Source of the DNA: Ziziphus jujuba
Taxonomy: Eukaryota; Streptophyta; Magnoliopsida; Rosales; Rhamnaceae
Reading direction: 5' to 3'
Assembly: GCF_031755915.1 (NCBI RefSeq)
Contig: NC_083380.1
Coordinates: forward strand, 16,635,001-16,699,000
Length of the DNA: 64,000 nt
Both the position numbers and the translations under genes were made by a program. Numbering within the stretch: the first letter of the stretch is position 1; every line of letters begins with the position of its first letter. The notes under the pieces were generated by a model, which was not told the DNA's origin, ran no database searches, and saw only the letters and a list, made by a program, of their open reading frames with translations. This document shows, in pieces, positions 25,104 to 37,197 of the stretch.

Positions 25104-25414
25104 CAATCCAAATAATTATTTCTCAAATGAAAGAATACACTATGATGAAATCACCCGCCTGAATTTATCAAAAAATGGTGATGATGATGACGAAGATGAT
25201 AATAAGCTCTTTTTTATAAATAAAAAAAAATCCAAAATACTTATTACTTAATTTTCATATAGATATGTAACTTTAAACATATATTTACTATATACGTCTC
25301 CATCCTATTTTAATAAGTTTAAATTCTGATCAAAATATCATATAATAAAAATAGTATTCATAAATATTAAATTTAGTCTTTAATTAATTTTAACTAAATT
25401 TAGATTTTTTCAAA

Positions 25415-25421
<7 letters not shown>

Positions 25422-25455
<34 letters not shown>
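25422..25455. repeat. (TA)n microsatellite
   Basis: About 17 TA units at the edge of a sequence block that starts GGGAGGTCAGGAC. Confidence 0.9.
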
Positions 25456-25458
<3 letters not shown>

Positions 25459-26629
25459 AGGTCAGGACTACCCTGACCGTGTTTCATCTGGACCAATGAA
25501 AATTATGTCTCATTTTAGTGTAGCCTAGGAGGCATAGAACGAATGATAAGAAGAAAAGACAGGCATCATGAAGAGTTAAAAAAAAGGACAAAAACAAAAA
25601 TATTTTATGGGGTCGGTATGGGGTCGGTATGGGGAAGAGAATAGAGAAAAGGGGAAGAGTATCCACTTGCAAGCTGTTGAATTAGATTTGCAAAAATTCA
25701 AGATAGAAAAAAATGGCTGAGGCAGAGAGAGAAGGGCTTTTGGTGAGGGTAAGAAGCTTTTGCATATGATGCAGAAGTTACAACCATCGTTTGTTGTTGG
25801 GTTTTTACTTTTATGAATGGCTCATTTTGAAATTGTGACTTTTTTAAGACAAAAGTAACTTAAACATTGTAAAGGCTTCTTATTATTTTTTTTTATTTAA
25901 CTTTTCTTTTGGATGTGTAATTAGATGCATAAAAAAATATTAAATAATTTCGAAGTTATTGTGTTTAAAGAATTGGGCAACAAATTCCTGGCAAATTCAG
26001 GTGGATTCCATACAATAAAGCTTTTATTATTGGAACTTCATGACACAACGGAATCAGTTGAAGGATCATGTACCATCTCATACGTCTTTGTAAGGAAATG
26101 AGGCAGCGAATTGGAGTTGCCCTAAGCTTCATCCATCCTAATTCCAAAATCCCTAAATCACAAACCTAAACCCCCTAATTAATAAACCCACAATTGAAAC
26201 ATCAATCATTTTGCAGAATCCCCATTGGCACCCTTGAAATCCCAATAAAAATCATATTTTCTTTCTCTGTTAGGGTTTTTTTTTTTTCTTTCCCTTAAGC
26301 TTTTGTATTTTTTGGTTTTCTGTGAGAAAGAGAAGAAGAAAACAAAAGAAAAAAAGGGAGAAAACAGAGAGAGAGAGAGAGAAAAAAAGAGTCAAAAAAA
26401 CAAAAAAAAAGAAGAAATAAAATGGTGGCATTGAAGTAAGGAAGAAAAGAGAGAGCGAGGAGAGTCCTCAGAACCCACGAGAGAGAAAGAGAGAGGAGAA
26501 AGTCCCGATTGGCCCAAAGCCAAAATTTGGACCACTCTTTTAATCGAACAGCCAATAAAGCGTCTTACAAAAAATCACATTTTTTGTTTGCATGCAATTT
26601 GGTTAGGACGTCCTGAGCATAGAACTCCT

Positions 26630-26660
<31 letters not shown>

Positions 26661-29600
26661 CACCTTAGATTCATACACTCCCCAATCAAGCCAAAAAATC
26701 TTTTTTTCACTTTTTTTTTTTTTTTTGACAAATCTTTCATAACTCAAACACCACAATATGGAAATTGATAGTTGAAATTTAGTAATGAATCAGAAGGGTT
26801 TTAGGCAAAATTGATAGTGACAAAACTTCATGGAATTTTCTCTCTAGTCAAAACACTTTTAAGCAAAATTAATAATCATAAAAACTTCATTAAATAGTTG
26901 GGTCATGAAATTCTAAACAACTTTGAGTTCTTTGGTTGTATTCTTTTAAATATATTCAAATTTATTCAATTTTGTACTTTTGAATGTTTTTTAAAAATTT
27001 ATTTTTAATTATTTAATTGTAAACTCATGAATAATGTTGAAGATATTCAATTGTATATTTTTGAACAATAATACTTAGTAAAAAATAAATGATGAAGTTC
27101 AATAAATCATAATCCAAAAAAAAAAAAACAAAGGAAAAAGATACAAAGGCTAATAACCAAGGAGAATGTTGTTCTAGTCACAACATTCTAGTCACACGTT
27201 GTTGGTAAACGAAAAAAAAAAAAATTACAAAACAAAAAGAATAATAGCAAAATGAAAAAGAAAAAAATAGATACATTTTGCTATTTCATGTTTTGAGCTT
27301 TTATGATTTGTACAACCATTCTGGATGTAACCCTAGTTTATGGTGGAATATGGATTATATAGAAAGAGTTGAAAGGAAGAACATGAGTGTATAGAGAGCT
27401 TATAAAAAATAAAAATAAAAAAGTTCAATCATTAAATACTCTTAGTTGTAATTTTAAATTGGAATACAAATATAAATTTACAATGAAATTGAATAAAATA
27501 CATTAGTACAAACTCTCTTATATAAATCTATGAATAGACAATGAAATATACAAATACGATCTAGACTATTATTAAAAAAAAAAAGTACAAATACAATATA
27601 CCAGGCAAAAATCCAATACAAAACTTGGAATGACAAAAGCCTACAAAGGAGCTAGCACATCTAGGAAAATCATGACTATTGAAGCAATAAATGGAGAAGA
27701 TGAAGCGCACACAATATTTAACGAAAATGGAGGGAAAAACAATGAGGGAAGACATACCAAAAATAATAGGGTTAACACTCAATGTTAAATTATAACAAAC
27801 TGGTACTCAGTTTAGTGCTAACCGTATGACTATATAGAAATTTTTTTGCAATCATAAAAATAAGAAAAAAATTTACAACATTTTTATAGTAATACTACTT
27901 AGGTTAATGACCTTTTTTTTTTTTTTTTTTTTTGGGATGATCGGTTAATGTCCTTTTTCAATCATTATATACAATTAAATCAATTGCACACACTATTACT
28001 TACCAAACGGTTAAATGTTGACTTTAAAATATTTTAGAAGCCACATCAATACCAAATTAAGCATCAAAACCTTTCCTCATGTGGAAGAAAACAAATCCAA
28101 CATGTATGTATATCAATTTGTTGAGCTATGTAAATTAATCAAAAAGTGGGGATTAAAGTGAGCAGATAGGCCATCCCAATTATATTAGTATCTCCTAACC
28201 TTCCAACACACAACCAGACGATATTATTAAAAAAAAATTTAAAAAAAATGCCAATGCAATAGGATGAAAAGCAATGAAAATAATTTTTTTTTTTTTTGGG
28301 GGCTTGAAAAAAGCAAAGAAAAAACTATCAGTTAATTAACCTAAAATAAATAACAACCAAACAAATTAATATATAAAATCTAAAAGTATGATCCCTAGCA
28401 AGTCATTAAACTAATTTCATTTTCAGACCATATAGTAGTAGTAGTAGTAGTGGTAGTAATAATAATAAAGGTTCATTTCCTCTTTTTGTTTGGTTTATGT
28501 AAAATGTCTTCACTTGATGGCCATAATATTTTTTAAAACATCATTTCTAATTTGAACAACTAGAGCTATTGCTGGAAAAAATAATTGAAGTTGTTGGACA
28601 ATTGAAAATTTGAACTTAAACTTATTGTTTGGAAAAAAATAAAGTTATGCATATTTAAAGGAAACGAGCAATGTTATTGAAAGAGAAGAAACATTACAAT
28701 TACCTTTGACTTCCCTCGAAAAGAAACTAATTTTCGAGAATAAGTTATCTTCTTATTAAGTTTAATGTTATAACTTAATAGTAAATTCATATTTTTAGAA
28801 AATCTCATAACTAGTTTCCCAATATTTTTCAAAATGGCATCTTTTAATATGAGAACAAATTTTTCACATATTTTTTTTGAGATCTGGTTTGGATAATATC
28901 AAACTTTGAAAAGAAACTGATTACTAAAATTTAATTTTTTGGAAATTAGTTAAGTGGATATCAAGTTTTCTTCTGTTATGTTTGATAAATAATGGAAAAA
29001 TTAAGATTTATAAGTAATTAAATTAGTTTTATATAATAAACTAAAAATAATCCTAAAATTAGTTTTTTGAATTTTAAAATCACATATTTATAGATGGAAA
29101 TAACTTTTTGTACATACTTTTCCAAATAGATTGGAATTTAATTCCATTTGTCTACACTAGGTTGAAATCTAATTTCATTAGTCCTCACTTTCTCATTTCC
29201 AAATAAATATTCGAATACAGAAAAATTATCATTTTCTCAAATGAGTTAGACTTTCATTACTTTTATCATTTACCTAATGTGGCCTAATTTCCTAGAGCCA
29301 TACTTTCATATCTCTAAATAACTATTCAAACATAAAAAAGTCACCTTTTTAGTTGAATTAAATTCCTTCTAATTTACCATTTACCAAATTGGAGATGTAG
29401 ATTGTGAAATAGACATGACACATAATCACTATAGACAACATTTTAAAAAAACTACTCTTAAATGATAATTTCTAAAATGAATATCAATTTGATTTGACCT
29501 ACATATTGTCAAGACGAAACTAACTCAGATTATGAAATTACGAATGACTTATTAAATCAATTATAGTTTGCTTAATAGTGCTTGCTACTCGAATAACCAT

Positions 29601-30689
29601 ATTAATTCTAGTGCTAATATGTGCAACAAATGAATAAAGGGTAAAAGCTTGGTTGATTCTAAGTTTCATAGCCATTAATAGTCATCAATAGCATTTTTAC
29701 ACCATAATATTGGAAAATAGTTTTTGAATTGACCGATTACATATCAACATTGTAAATTTTTCTGTCATATATACAACAATTCTCATTTAGCATTAGAGAT
29801 GTTTTCGTAAATGTGGATTGCTGCTTATATAGCATAGAATTTGATATTTTTTAAATATAGATGACATAAATATGCAGTTTATTTTAAAATTATTCTCTAA
29901 TAGTAATGTATATAAGATTATTTATGGTAATTAATTAATTAATTTTTTTTTTTTTAAAAATTCACAATGTCAGATAGGCTTTCAAAAGTAAAGAATCACT
30001 TTGACGGTATTATTTTTTTTTAACAGATCAACTTAATAAGATATTTGTACAAATCCATATGTTTATTTTTTATGGCGAAAAAAATTAACAAAAGCTATTT
30101 GAGATGTTATTTAGACTTTAAGACCATAAAAAGAAATGAAATATCTAAATTTAAAAGTAATATTATTTATCACAAATGTTGATTATTACTTATGAAATCA
30201 TTGTTGATATGATAACTTTCAAGTGGCTATATATATATATTTTTTTATCATTTATAAAAATTTTCTTCCATTCTATTGTGGTAAACGCACTATTTTACAT
30301 ATGTAAATATAAATGGCATACAAACTCCTCACTTAATCGAACTTAATTGAATTTGCAGTATTTGATTATGTAACAATTTTTTATTTCAACAACCTAATTT
30401 AGAAAAATAAATATTTTTTTCTCACAGCCATGTACTTAAAAAGAAAAAAAAAATGGTATATGGATCCACCAATTATTATAATTAATAACAACGAATAATT
30501 ATAACAGCAAATGTTAAGGGAGAAAAAAAAAAAAAAGCCACAAATCAGAAAATAATGAAAAAAATTAAGAAAAAACCAAGGTTGATTTATACAGGAACAT
30601 TAAAAAGTGAATTACCAAAAAACATATGTAAATTAAAAAGTGTCTTTTTAATATATATATTATAAAAATAAAAAATAAAAATAAAAAGA

Positions 30690-31080
30690 CAATGAAAGTC
30701 AAAGGAAAAGGTCGGCGTCGGCTTCTACGGCATATGGACTCGCAGAAACCAGAGGCTACGTACTGAGGGCGCCCACAGTCCTTCACTCCCTGCTTTCTCA
30801 AAACCACCGAACGGATTCCACAAAACCAGGAATTCCACTTTCACCCCCTCCCATCTTTCGCACTCTCACCCACCCATCTTTTATATCTCACGCTCTTTTT
30901 TCCAATACCGCTTTTTTTTTTTCCTTTCTCATCGATATGCCGCGTGTAGATTATACGCGCGTGGAATCTTGTGCATTTCAAAAGATTCCCTTCCATAATG
31001 TGGCGACTCGTCATCACTCTCAACACGTTTCATTGAAGCTTTCTTTACACGTGTTGCTTGCATGGTTTTTTCATGTTTTC
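30690..31080. promoter_or_regulatory. GC-richer promoter-like island without an identified gene
   Basis: A local rise in GC content in an otherwise AT-rich desert. It contains GTCGGCGTCGGC, a CGCG-box-like TATACGCGCGTGG (30952-30964) and two ACACGTGT/AACACGTTT motifs. CGCG boxes are bound by CAMTA factors and ACGT cores by bZIP factors. No open frame here has a recognisable product, so this may be an orphan promoter, a conserved noncoding element or the remains of a lost gene. Confidence 0.3.
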
Positions 31081-31224
31081 TTTAATCTCGACTTGCACGG
31101 TTTCATTCTGATTTCTGTCCCTTGATTTTGTGCATAATTACATTTTTGCCATATTTTAAAGGTGAATATCTATAATGTTTGTCTCATTATTATTATTGTT
31201 ATTATTATTATTTTTTAAATAAAG

Positions 31225-31600
31225 TTTCTTTTAGCACCTGTACTTTTCAATTTGAACCTTTTTGTATTTGGATCTTTGATATTTTTTTAGTTGGTACTTT
31301 AATCGTTAAATTTTAAGTTGTTTACATTTAGATCCTTCAACTATTTTTAATTTATTTTATTAGCAATTTTAAGGCATATAATGTGTTTATTGCTACAATA
31401 AAATTATAAAAATAAATAAATTTAGAAAATTTATACATATTATATTAAGTATATTGCATACTTTAAAATTACTAAAAATAAAAAAAATCAAAGGATCAAA
31501 ATGTAAAAAAATTAAAGTTTTTAGGATTAAAATGTCAAAAAAAACCATAAATTAAAATGCAAAAGCTTAATAATTAAATAGCATAAGTGCTAAATATCCT
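31225..31600. mobile_element. Degenerate inverted-repeat element
   Basis: The left part (TTTTAGCACCTGTACTTTTC, then GATC blocks) and the reverse complement of the right part (ATATTTAGCACTTATGC, then TTTTGATCC blocks) share an imperfect inverted arrangement. It resembles the better preserved MITE at 60733-61116. Borders are approximate. Confidence 0.4.
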
Positions 31601-32739
31601 AGAAAAGAAAATAGAAGAAAAGAAAAAAAACCAAATCCCTTCCCACCTACCATCAAATTGCACCGAGTTTTCGTATTAGTTATTTAACGGTCTAATACTA
31701 TTAAATATTTTAAATTTTTAGAAATAAAAAATGGGCACTTTTTTTTCAATTGGATTATTTTATATTCACGGAGATAAAGTTATCAATTTTAAAAATTTAA
31801 ATTAAATAGATTATATCGACTCTCAATTAAAGTAATAAATCAAGGTTTTGAACACTCATGTTATTTGATCCTAATACATGGTGCTACTAATAAAATGTAT
31901 ATAAATAACAATCTAAAATACAACATACATCCAAATATATCCAAATGTTTACCAATTTTTTTTATCAACAAATATGACAAATGAATTATTATTATTATTT
32001 TATTCATTTGTAGTAAATTTCCTTTATATTTGTAAAAGTTTACCTATCAACATGTAGCTTGTATTCCAGTCCCAAAAACCAAAAAAAAAAGAAAAAAAAA
32101 AGCATTTAGTTTGTATTATTTTTTCAACCAATTAAATAATAGTCAATACATATTTTAAGTTTGGGATAATTCTTTTTTTATTTTTATCATTGGGGTGGTT
32201 TAAGTTCAAAATATGAAGAAGTATGAACATAGCCAGTATACCGTTGTTAGGACTAATCAATGGAGGGCCAGTTTATTCGTGTGTGGTGGAGTTTTATTTT
32301 TTATGTTTTAAATTTGTTTTTAAAATATTAATAATGAGAAATTACTTTTATAACATTTATTTTTTATTATTAAATATTATATTAGTAGATAAAATTGTAA
32401 TTTATAGTTAAATTTAAATGGGTTAAATAGGTATATAATATTGTCAGGTTAAAATTAACTCGTTTAATAAAAATATTATTATGGATCAATTTTGAATTAA
32501 ACGGATCAATCAAAAAATAATATGATTAATAATCATGTTAAATGGGTTGATTCAATTATTATCCGAATCCATTTATTTTGTGTCGTTTTCGAATCGTGTT
32601 ACCGTGTCATTACTCAAATTACCACCTCTACCGGCGTTCCATAAGCACAAATTCAAGCTTTTTTATTTATTTATTTTGTGCATAGGTTAGCAAATTATAT
32701 ATATAAAGAAAGAGTCCTTAATTATAATAGGAACTTATT

Positions 32740-33095
32740 TAATTTAAGATAAAATTTTATTTAGATCCTTTAGTTTTGCTTTAATTATAGTTAGATCCTA
32801 TGTTTTTGAAAAATTACTACTTAATCTCCACTTATTTGTTTTTTTAGTTAATTTTAATAATTAAAGATTATAATTGTATTTTAACATCACTATACAATCA
32901 TAAAATGTTGATTTTTAATCTTCTTTTAGCTTTTAACTGTAAAAATTAATAAGAAAAAATTGAAAAATGAATATACTTTGATAAATATAGTATATTAAAG
33001 AAATGTTAATGTCACTTTTCCAAATTTGTTAGTCTCTAAATATAATTATAACAAAATTAAAAAGCCTAGATAAAATTTGTCATTAACTTAAGTGA
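32740..33095. mobile_element. Degenerate inverted-repeat element
   Basis: AAATTTTATTTAGATCCTTT near the left end matches the reverse complement of AAGCCTAGATAAAATTTGTC at the right end. The middle is AT-rich and non-coding. A decayed fold-back MITE is likely, but no target duplication is visible. Confidence 0.35.
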
Positions 33096-34342
33096 TGAAA
33101 ATGTTTCTGCAGACAATTTTTATCCATTCCAATTTATTTCACTAATTTAATAATAGGGTTATAGATTGTATCTAAGCTCATTTTTTACAATTTAAATAAA
33201 ATGAATATCGATTTGATTGTCAGTTCATTTTAAAAGTAAATATATACAAACTGATCTGATAACTTGTTTATTTTCTACTAATAATTCACTAGTAATATTT
33301 ATCATATTGAAAATTTTCAGTATTATTCGATTATATAATTTTATTTAAATAAATTTAACCAAAAGGGATTTAAGTTGGAATAGCTTTTGTTGGGAAGGAA
33401 AATACTTATTAATGAGTTAATTGAGGTTAGGCTCATACCCAATTAATATGAAGATATTTTTAAGTCAAAGATCAAAAAATATATTAACAAAAATATATAA
33501 ATTATGAAAATTTTCATTATTAGATTACATATTTTTATTTAAATAAATTTAATAAAAAATTCTAAAATATATTTGGCATTAATATGAAGATGCATATCTC
33601 TATCGTAGAATTAGATTTAGATTTTGGATAAATCCCAATCCAATAGAAAAACTTATAAAAATGACTAAATCCAAACAAATCCTATTATAATTATTTTTTT
33701 TATTAAACTGGTTTGAATCTCGTTACCTAATTAGATCATTTCAATTATAATTATCAAGTTATTGGATAAATTAGATGGTATGGAGTATAAACACCTATTC
33801 TTCAATATACAAAAAAAATTAGAGTACTGTTGTATGATATCATTGATGACCATTATTATTTGATGTAGTAAATTTTAATTAGAAAATTTAATTTTATTAT
33901 TTTATATTAAAATTTTAAAAATAATTTTTTAATAATAACTTTTTAAATTATTTATGTAAATTTGGCTGATAATTATTCACTGACCAAAACAAATAATATT
34001 TTTTTTAAAAAAAAAATTAAATATCATGTATGGTTGGGTAACTGGGTAAAATTGTGGAAATTTGAAGGGCTAAAAATGAGAAGCAAAAATCATACAAAAA
34101 TAGTTTTCACACATAAAACCAGGGTCTGGCCAAAACTGCCCGTTTTCTTGGAAACCACTTGCCACCATTACAAACCCACGTCCTTTCTTTTCCCTCTACA
34201 AAAACCCACTCAACCACCCCCAATTCTCTCCCTCACAATTTCGTTCTCTTCCCCAATTTTATTTTTTCTTCGCATTTTCCCTGCCATTTTCTTCCTTCCC
34301 AAACAACCAGTTTCCAATTTCAAATTATAAAACACAAAAACC

Positions 34343-35247
34343 ATGCGGCTCAGCTGTAATGGATGCCGAGTCCTCCGCAAAGGCTGCAGCGAAAGCTGTC
34401 CAATCCGACCATGTCTTCAGTGGATCAAATCCTCTGAATCCCAATCCAATGCCACTCTCTTCCTCGCTAAGTTCTATGGCCGTGCCGGTCTTCTTAACCT
34501 TATTAATGCCAGTCCTCCACATCTACGACCAGGTAAATTACCCAATTTTTTTTTTGGGGTAATTATTGACCATTTCTGATTTTGGGTTTTGGGTTCTAAA
34601 GATTTTAGATTTTTTTCTTTATTATTAATTTTTTTTTTTTTTTTTTGGCAGCGACTTTTAAATCTTTGCTTTACGATGCTTGCGGTCGGATTGTGAACCC
34701 GGTTCACGGTTCGACCGGGTTGGTCTGGTCCGGCAACTGGAATCTCTGCCAAGCCGCCGTCGAAGCCGTTCTTAATGGCTCGCAGATCGCGCCGGTTCCT
34801 AGCGAGCTAGCCGTTAGTAGCATGAGCATGCCATTCAAAGCCTGCGATATTCGCCACGTGTCAAGGGATGAGAACTCGGCTGCTTACGATCGGCTTCACA
34901 AGGTTCAGTCGCGGAACCGGTTCAAACGCTCGGCTGGAAAGAAGAAGCCGAAGGTGGAGTTGAAGTCGGAAACAGAGGTCGCGATGGAGTCGGCTGTGGA
35001 CAACGTCGGCGGCGATGGCTCCTCATGCGCTCGGCTCTCGTGGTCTGGGTCGGCGAGTCGTGACTCGGGGTTGACTCAGCCGCCGAGTCCCGGAGGTGAT
35101 AGCGGAGACGCTGATAATGATAGCCGGTCTGTAGAAACGGTGGAGACTTCGCTGGCGAAGCCGAAGCCGAAGGCGGATGGTGAAGCCGGTTGTGGCGACT
35201 TGGAGTTGGAGTTGACATTGGGGTTTGGACCGTGGAGTCAAGTATAA
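34343..35247 (+). CDS. LBD42: LOB-domain transcription factor, class II (LBD40/41/42-like)
   Basis: Two exons, 34343-34532 and 34652-35247, separated by a 119-nt GT-AG intron, encode 261 aa. The LOB domain opens with the zinc-finger-like C block [15 protein letters not shown] (CX2CX6CX3C, Cys5-8-15-19). The class II GAS region follows ([19 protein letters not shown], then ACGRIVNP and [16 protein letters not shown]). No regular LX6LX3LX6L zipper is evident, which marks class II. The C-terminal half is Ser/Pro/Glu-rich, with a basic stretch ([10 protein letters not shown]) that could serve in nuclear import. It ends with LELELTLG, an EAR-type repression motif. Class II LBDs in Arabidopsis act in nitrogen and anthocyanin control (LBD37-39) or hypoxia and other responses (LBD41). 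I chose the LBD42 label because of the [18 protein letters not shown] and AVLNG wording recalled for that protein. The label within LBD40-42 is tentative; the class is firm. Confidence 0.93.
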
Positions 35248-36769
35248 TCCTATAAGGGGAGCGTATGAGATTAACGGTCTTGATGAAGACAAGTGTAACG
35301 TGTAACTGGGGTCATGGTCCTCCTCCAACTCGAATAGTTTATGAAACAGCTATACCTAGATTCTAGAGACTTGAATACTGTTTTTTTTTTTTTTGGTTTG
35401 ATTTTTCTGACTTTCTTTAAACGTAGTTTTTGGTGATTAGAGCTGAAAGTGTAAATTTATACAAATCAAAAGAAAAAAAAATCAAAGAAATAGATAGGAA
35501 CGATTTGGTGGAATGAGTTTTGTTTTCACAGCTTCACCTTTTTTTCCTTTGTGAATCCTAATAAGCATATTTTATTTTATTTTATTTATAAATTTTTTAG
35601 TTTTATATTTTATTTCTAAAGATAAGAAATAAGTAAATATGTAAACTAGGTAATTATTTCCATTTGTCTCTTCAAAGAAATATATATCTATTGCCATTTT
35701 GTATTGGGTGGTAATAATATTGTTTTGTCTAATTTTTGAGATATTGGATGGAAGAATTTGAATTCAGAAGAAAATAGTAGCTCTACCTTTATTATATAAT
35801 CTTAAACTGTCTCTTATATTATCCAATTGGGATGGTAAAGTTAAGTGTCAAAAATGTTGTAATGCTAAAGGTGATAAGCATTTGGAGGAATTGGTGCACC
35901 ATCACCATGAGCATGAGGAGAATCTACTAAGCTTCCTCTTGAAAAGTATTTAATTTTTTCGTGCTGGATGGAAGAAAAAGACCCATTTAGAATTTTTGTG
36001 GGTTTTGTGTCCTTTTGACTTTTGACAGCTAAGCTTGAAGAGAATAAACGTGTTGATCCCAAGAGGTGGGAGTTGGTATTCATTGAGTTATTGTGGATTT
36101 TTTCGCTCGAAAGATAGGTGGTTCTTCCTCATGCTGTATCGCTGTTTTGTTTGCGACAACAAGTAAATATACATGAAAATTGGTCAACAAAATTTTATTC
36201 TTCCAAATAAAAATTATATCCCTTATTTAGTTATTTCTAGGGTCAAGTTAGATCTAAATAAATGGATATGGTTCTAAGGCATTCAAAATAAACCATTCCT
36301 TACAAATACAGATATAATATTTTTGTCTTAGATGATATGATTATTATTATTATTATTATTATTATTTTTTCATAGGATTATAATATATATTCTAAACTAA
36401 AAAGAGGAGTATTTCACTCTAAGTTAGTCGAATTTAGAAAATGTATTATTATACTTTTACTACAACTCGTTAAGCTTACAAATAAGATATAGTTATTTTG
36501 GTTAGTTAATTTTAAAAGTGAAAAAAAAAAATCTAAAAATATAAAAAAGGAATGGAGAATAATAGAAAGAATTTTTATTGAGTATGGATTGGATCGGAGT
36601 AAATTAAAAAAAAGACCTGAAAGGAGGCCCAACAAGTTTTTTTTTCATCTGGAAAGCCCAAAGAAAACCATTTGGCAGAGCTGTGAATCAAAGAGCTTTC
36701 GCAGCAGCTAACAACCACCAGCACCACCACCACCAGCAGCACAGAAGCCGAGAGAGAGAGAGCGAGAGA
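35248..36769. other. Intergenic region between LBD and NDUFB10 genes
   Basis: Begins with the probable LBD 3'UTR and ends with the C/A-rich 5'UTR of the NDUFB10 gene (CACCAC and GAGA runs, 36715-36769). Between them are AT-rich sequence and an (ATT)n run at 36343-36366. No other gene is seen. Confidence 0.55.
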
Positions 36770-37054
36770 ATGGGGAGGAAGAAGGGAGTGGAGTTCGATG
36801 AATCGCCGCCGGACGATTACGATCCGGAGAATCCGTACAAGGACCCGGTGGCATGGCTGGAGATGAGAGAGCACATTGTGAGGGAGAAGTGGATCGAGAT
36901 CGAGAAGGCCAAGATCATCAGGGAGAAGCTCAAATGGTGTTATCGCATCGAAGGCGTCAATCACTTCCAGAAATGCCGCCACCTCGTCCAACAGTACATC
37001 GATTCCACTCGCGGCATCGGCTGGGGCAAGGACGCTCGCCCTCCTTCCCTCCAC

Positions 37055-37098
<44 letters not shown>

Positions 37099-37197
37099 TC
37101 CAAAACCCCCCATCTCAAAGTTTTTGATTTTTTTGATTTGTTTTTATTTATTATTTTTTCATCAGGTCCCAAGGTTGAGAAAGTTGAGGCTGAATGA
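36770..37197 (+). CDS. NDUFB10: NADH dehydrogenase (ubiquinone) 1 beta subcomplex subunit 10, mitochondrial complex I
   Basis: Two exons, 36770-37055 and 37166-37197, joined at LH-GPKVEKVEAE, encode 105 aa. The sequence reads MGRKKG, then acidic DESPPDDYDPENPYKDPV, the long basic/acidic helix MREHIVREKWIEIEKAKIIREKLKWCYR, GVNHFQKCRHL with its conserved Cys, and a GIGWGKD-RPP end. This matches plant NDUFB10 (PDSW subunit, At1g49140/At3g18410 type) almost from end to end. The protein is an accessory subunit of the membrane arm of respiratory complex I and sits on the intermembrane-space side. There is no cleavable presequence, as is usual for this subunit. The upstream frame stays open for 29 codons but has no ATG, so the start at 36770 is clear. 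The 110-nt intron carries a long CT microsatellite. Confidence 0.95.
37060..37095 (+). repeat. (TC)n microsatellite in the NDUFB10 intron
   Basis: About 16 TC units immediately after the 5' splice site of the single intron. A run so close to the donor could vary in length between individuals. Confidence 0.9.

Larger units (their letters stand above)
23711..34342. other. 10.6-kb gene-poor intergenic region
   Basis: No protein-coding gene is supported. Contents seen are: an inverted-repeat MITE (24931-25103); a TA run (25422-25455) directly joined to a small stem sequence, GGTCAGGAC-TACC-CTGACC (25459-25480); a purine-rich stretch with GA repeats (26330-26500); a TA run (26636-26657); a GC-richer promoter-like island (30690-31080); inverted-repeat elements at 31225-31600 and about 32740-33095; and a strip (32430-32640) that resembles a common plant dispersed repeat (TCGTGTTACCGTGTCATTAC). 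The last 350 bp are the proximal promoter of the LBD gene. Confidence 0.5.

Noticed and set aside
26295..26555. 86-codon minus-strand frame starting MAVRLKEWSKFW
   Set aside because: The translation is dominated by Ser/Leu/Phe from GA/TC repeats, and no domain or splice structure supports a gene.
36683..36769. N-terminal extension of NDUFB10 upstream of 36770
   Set aside because: The frame is open but has no ATG, is His/Gln/Arg low complexity, and the family starts at MGRKKG.
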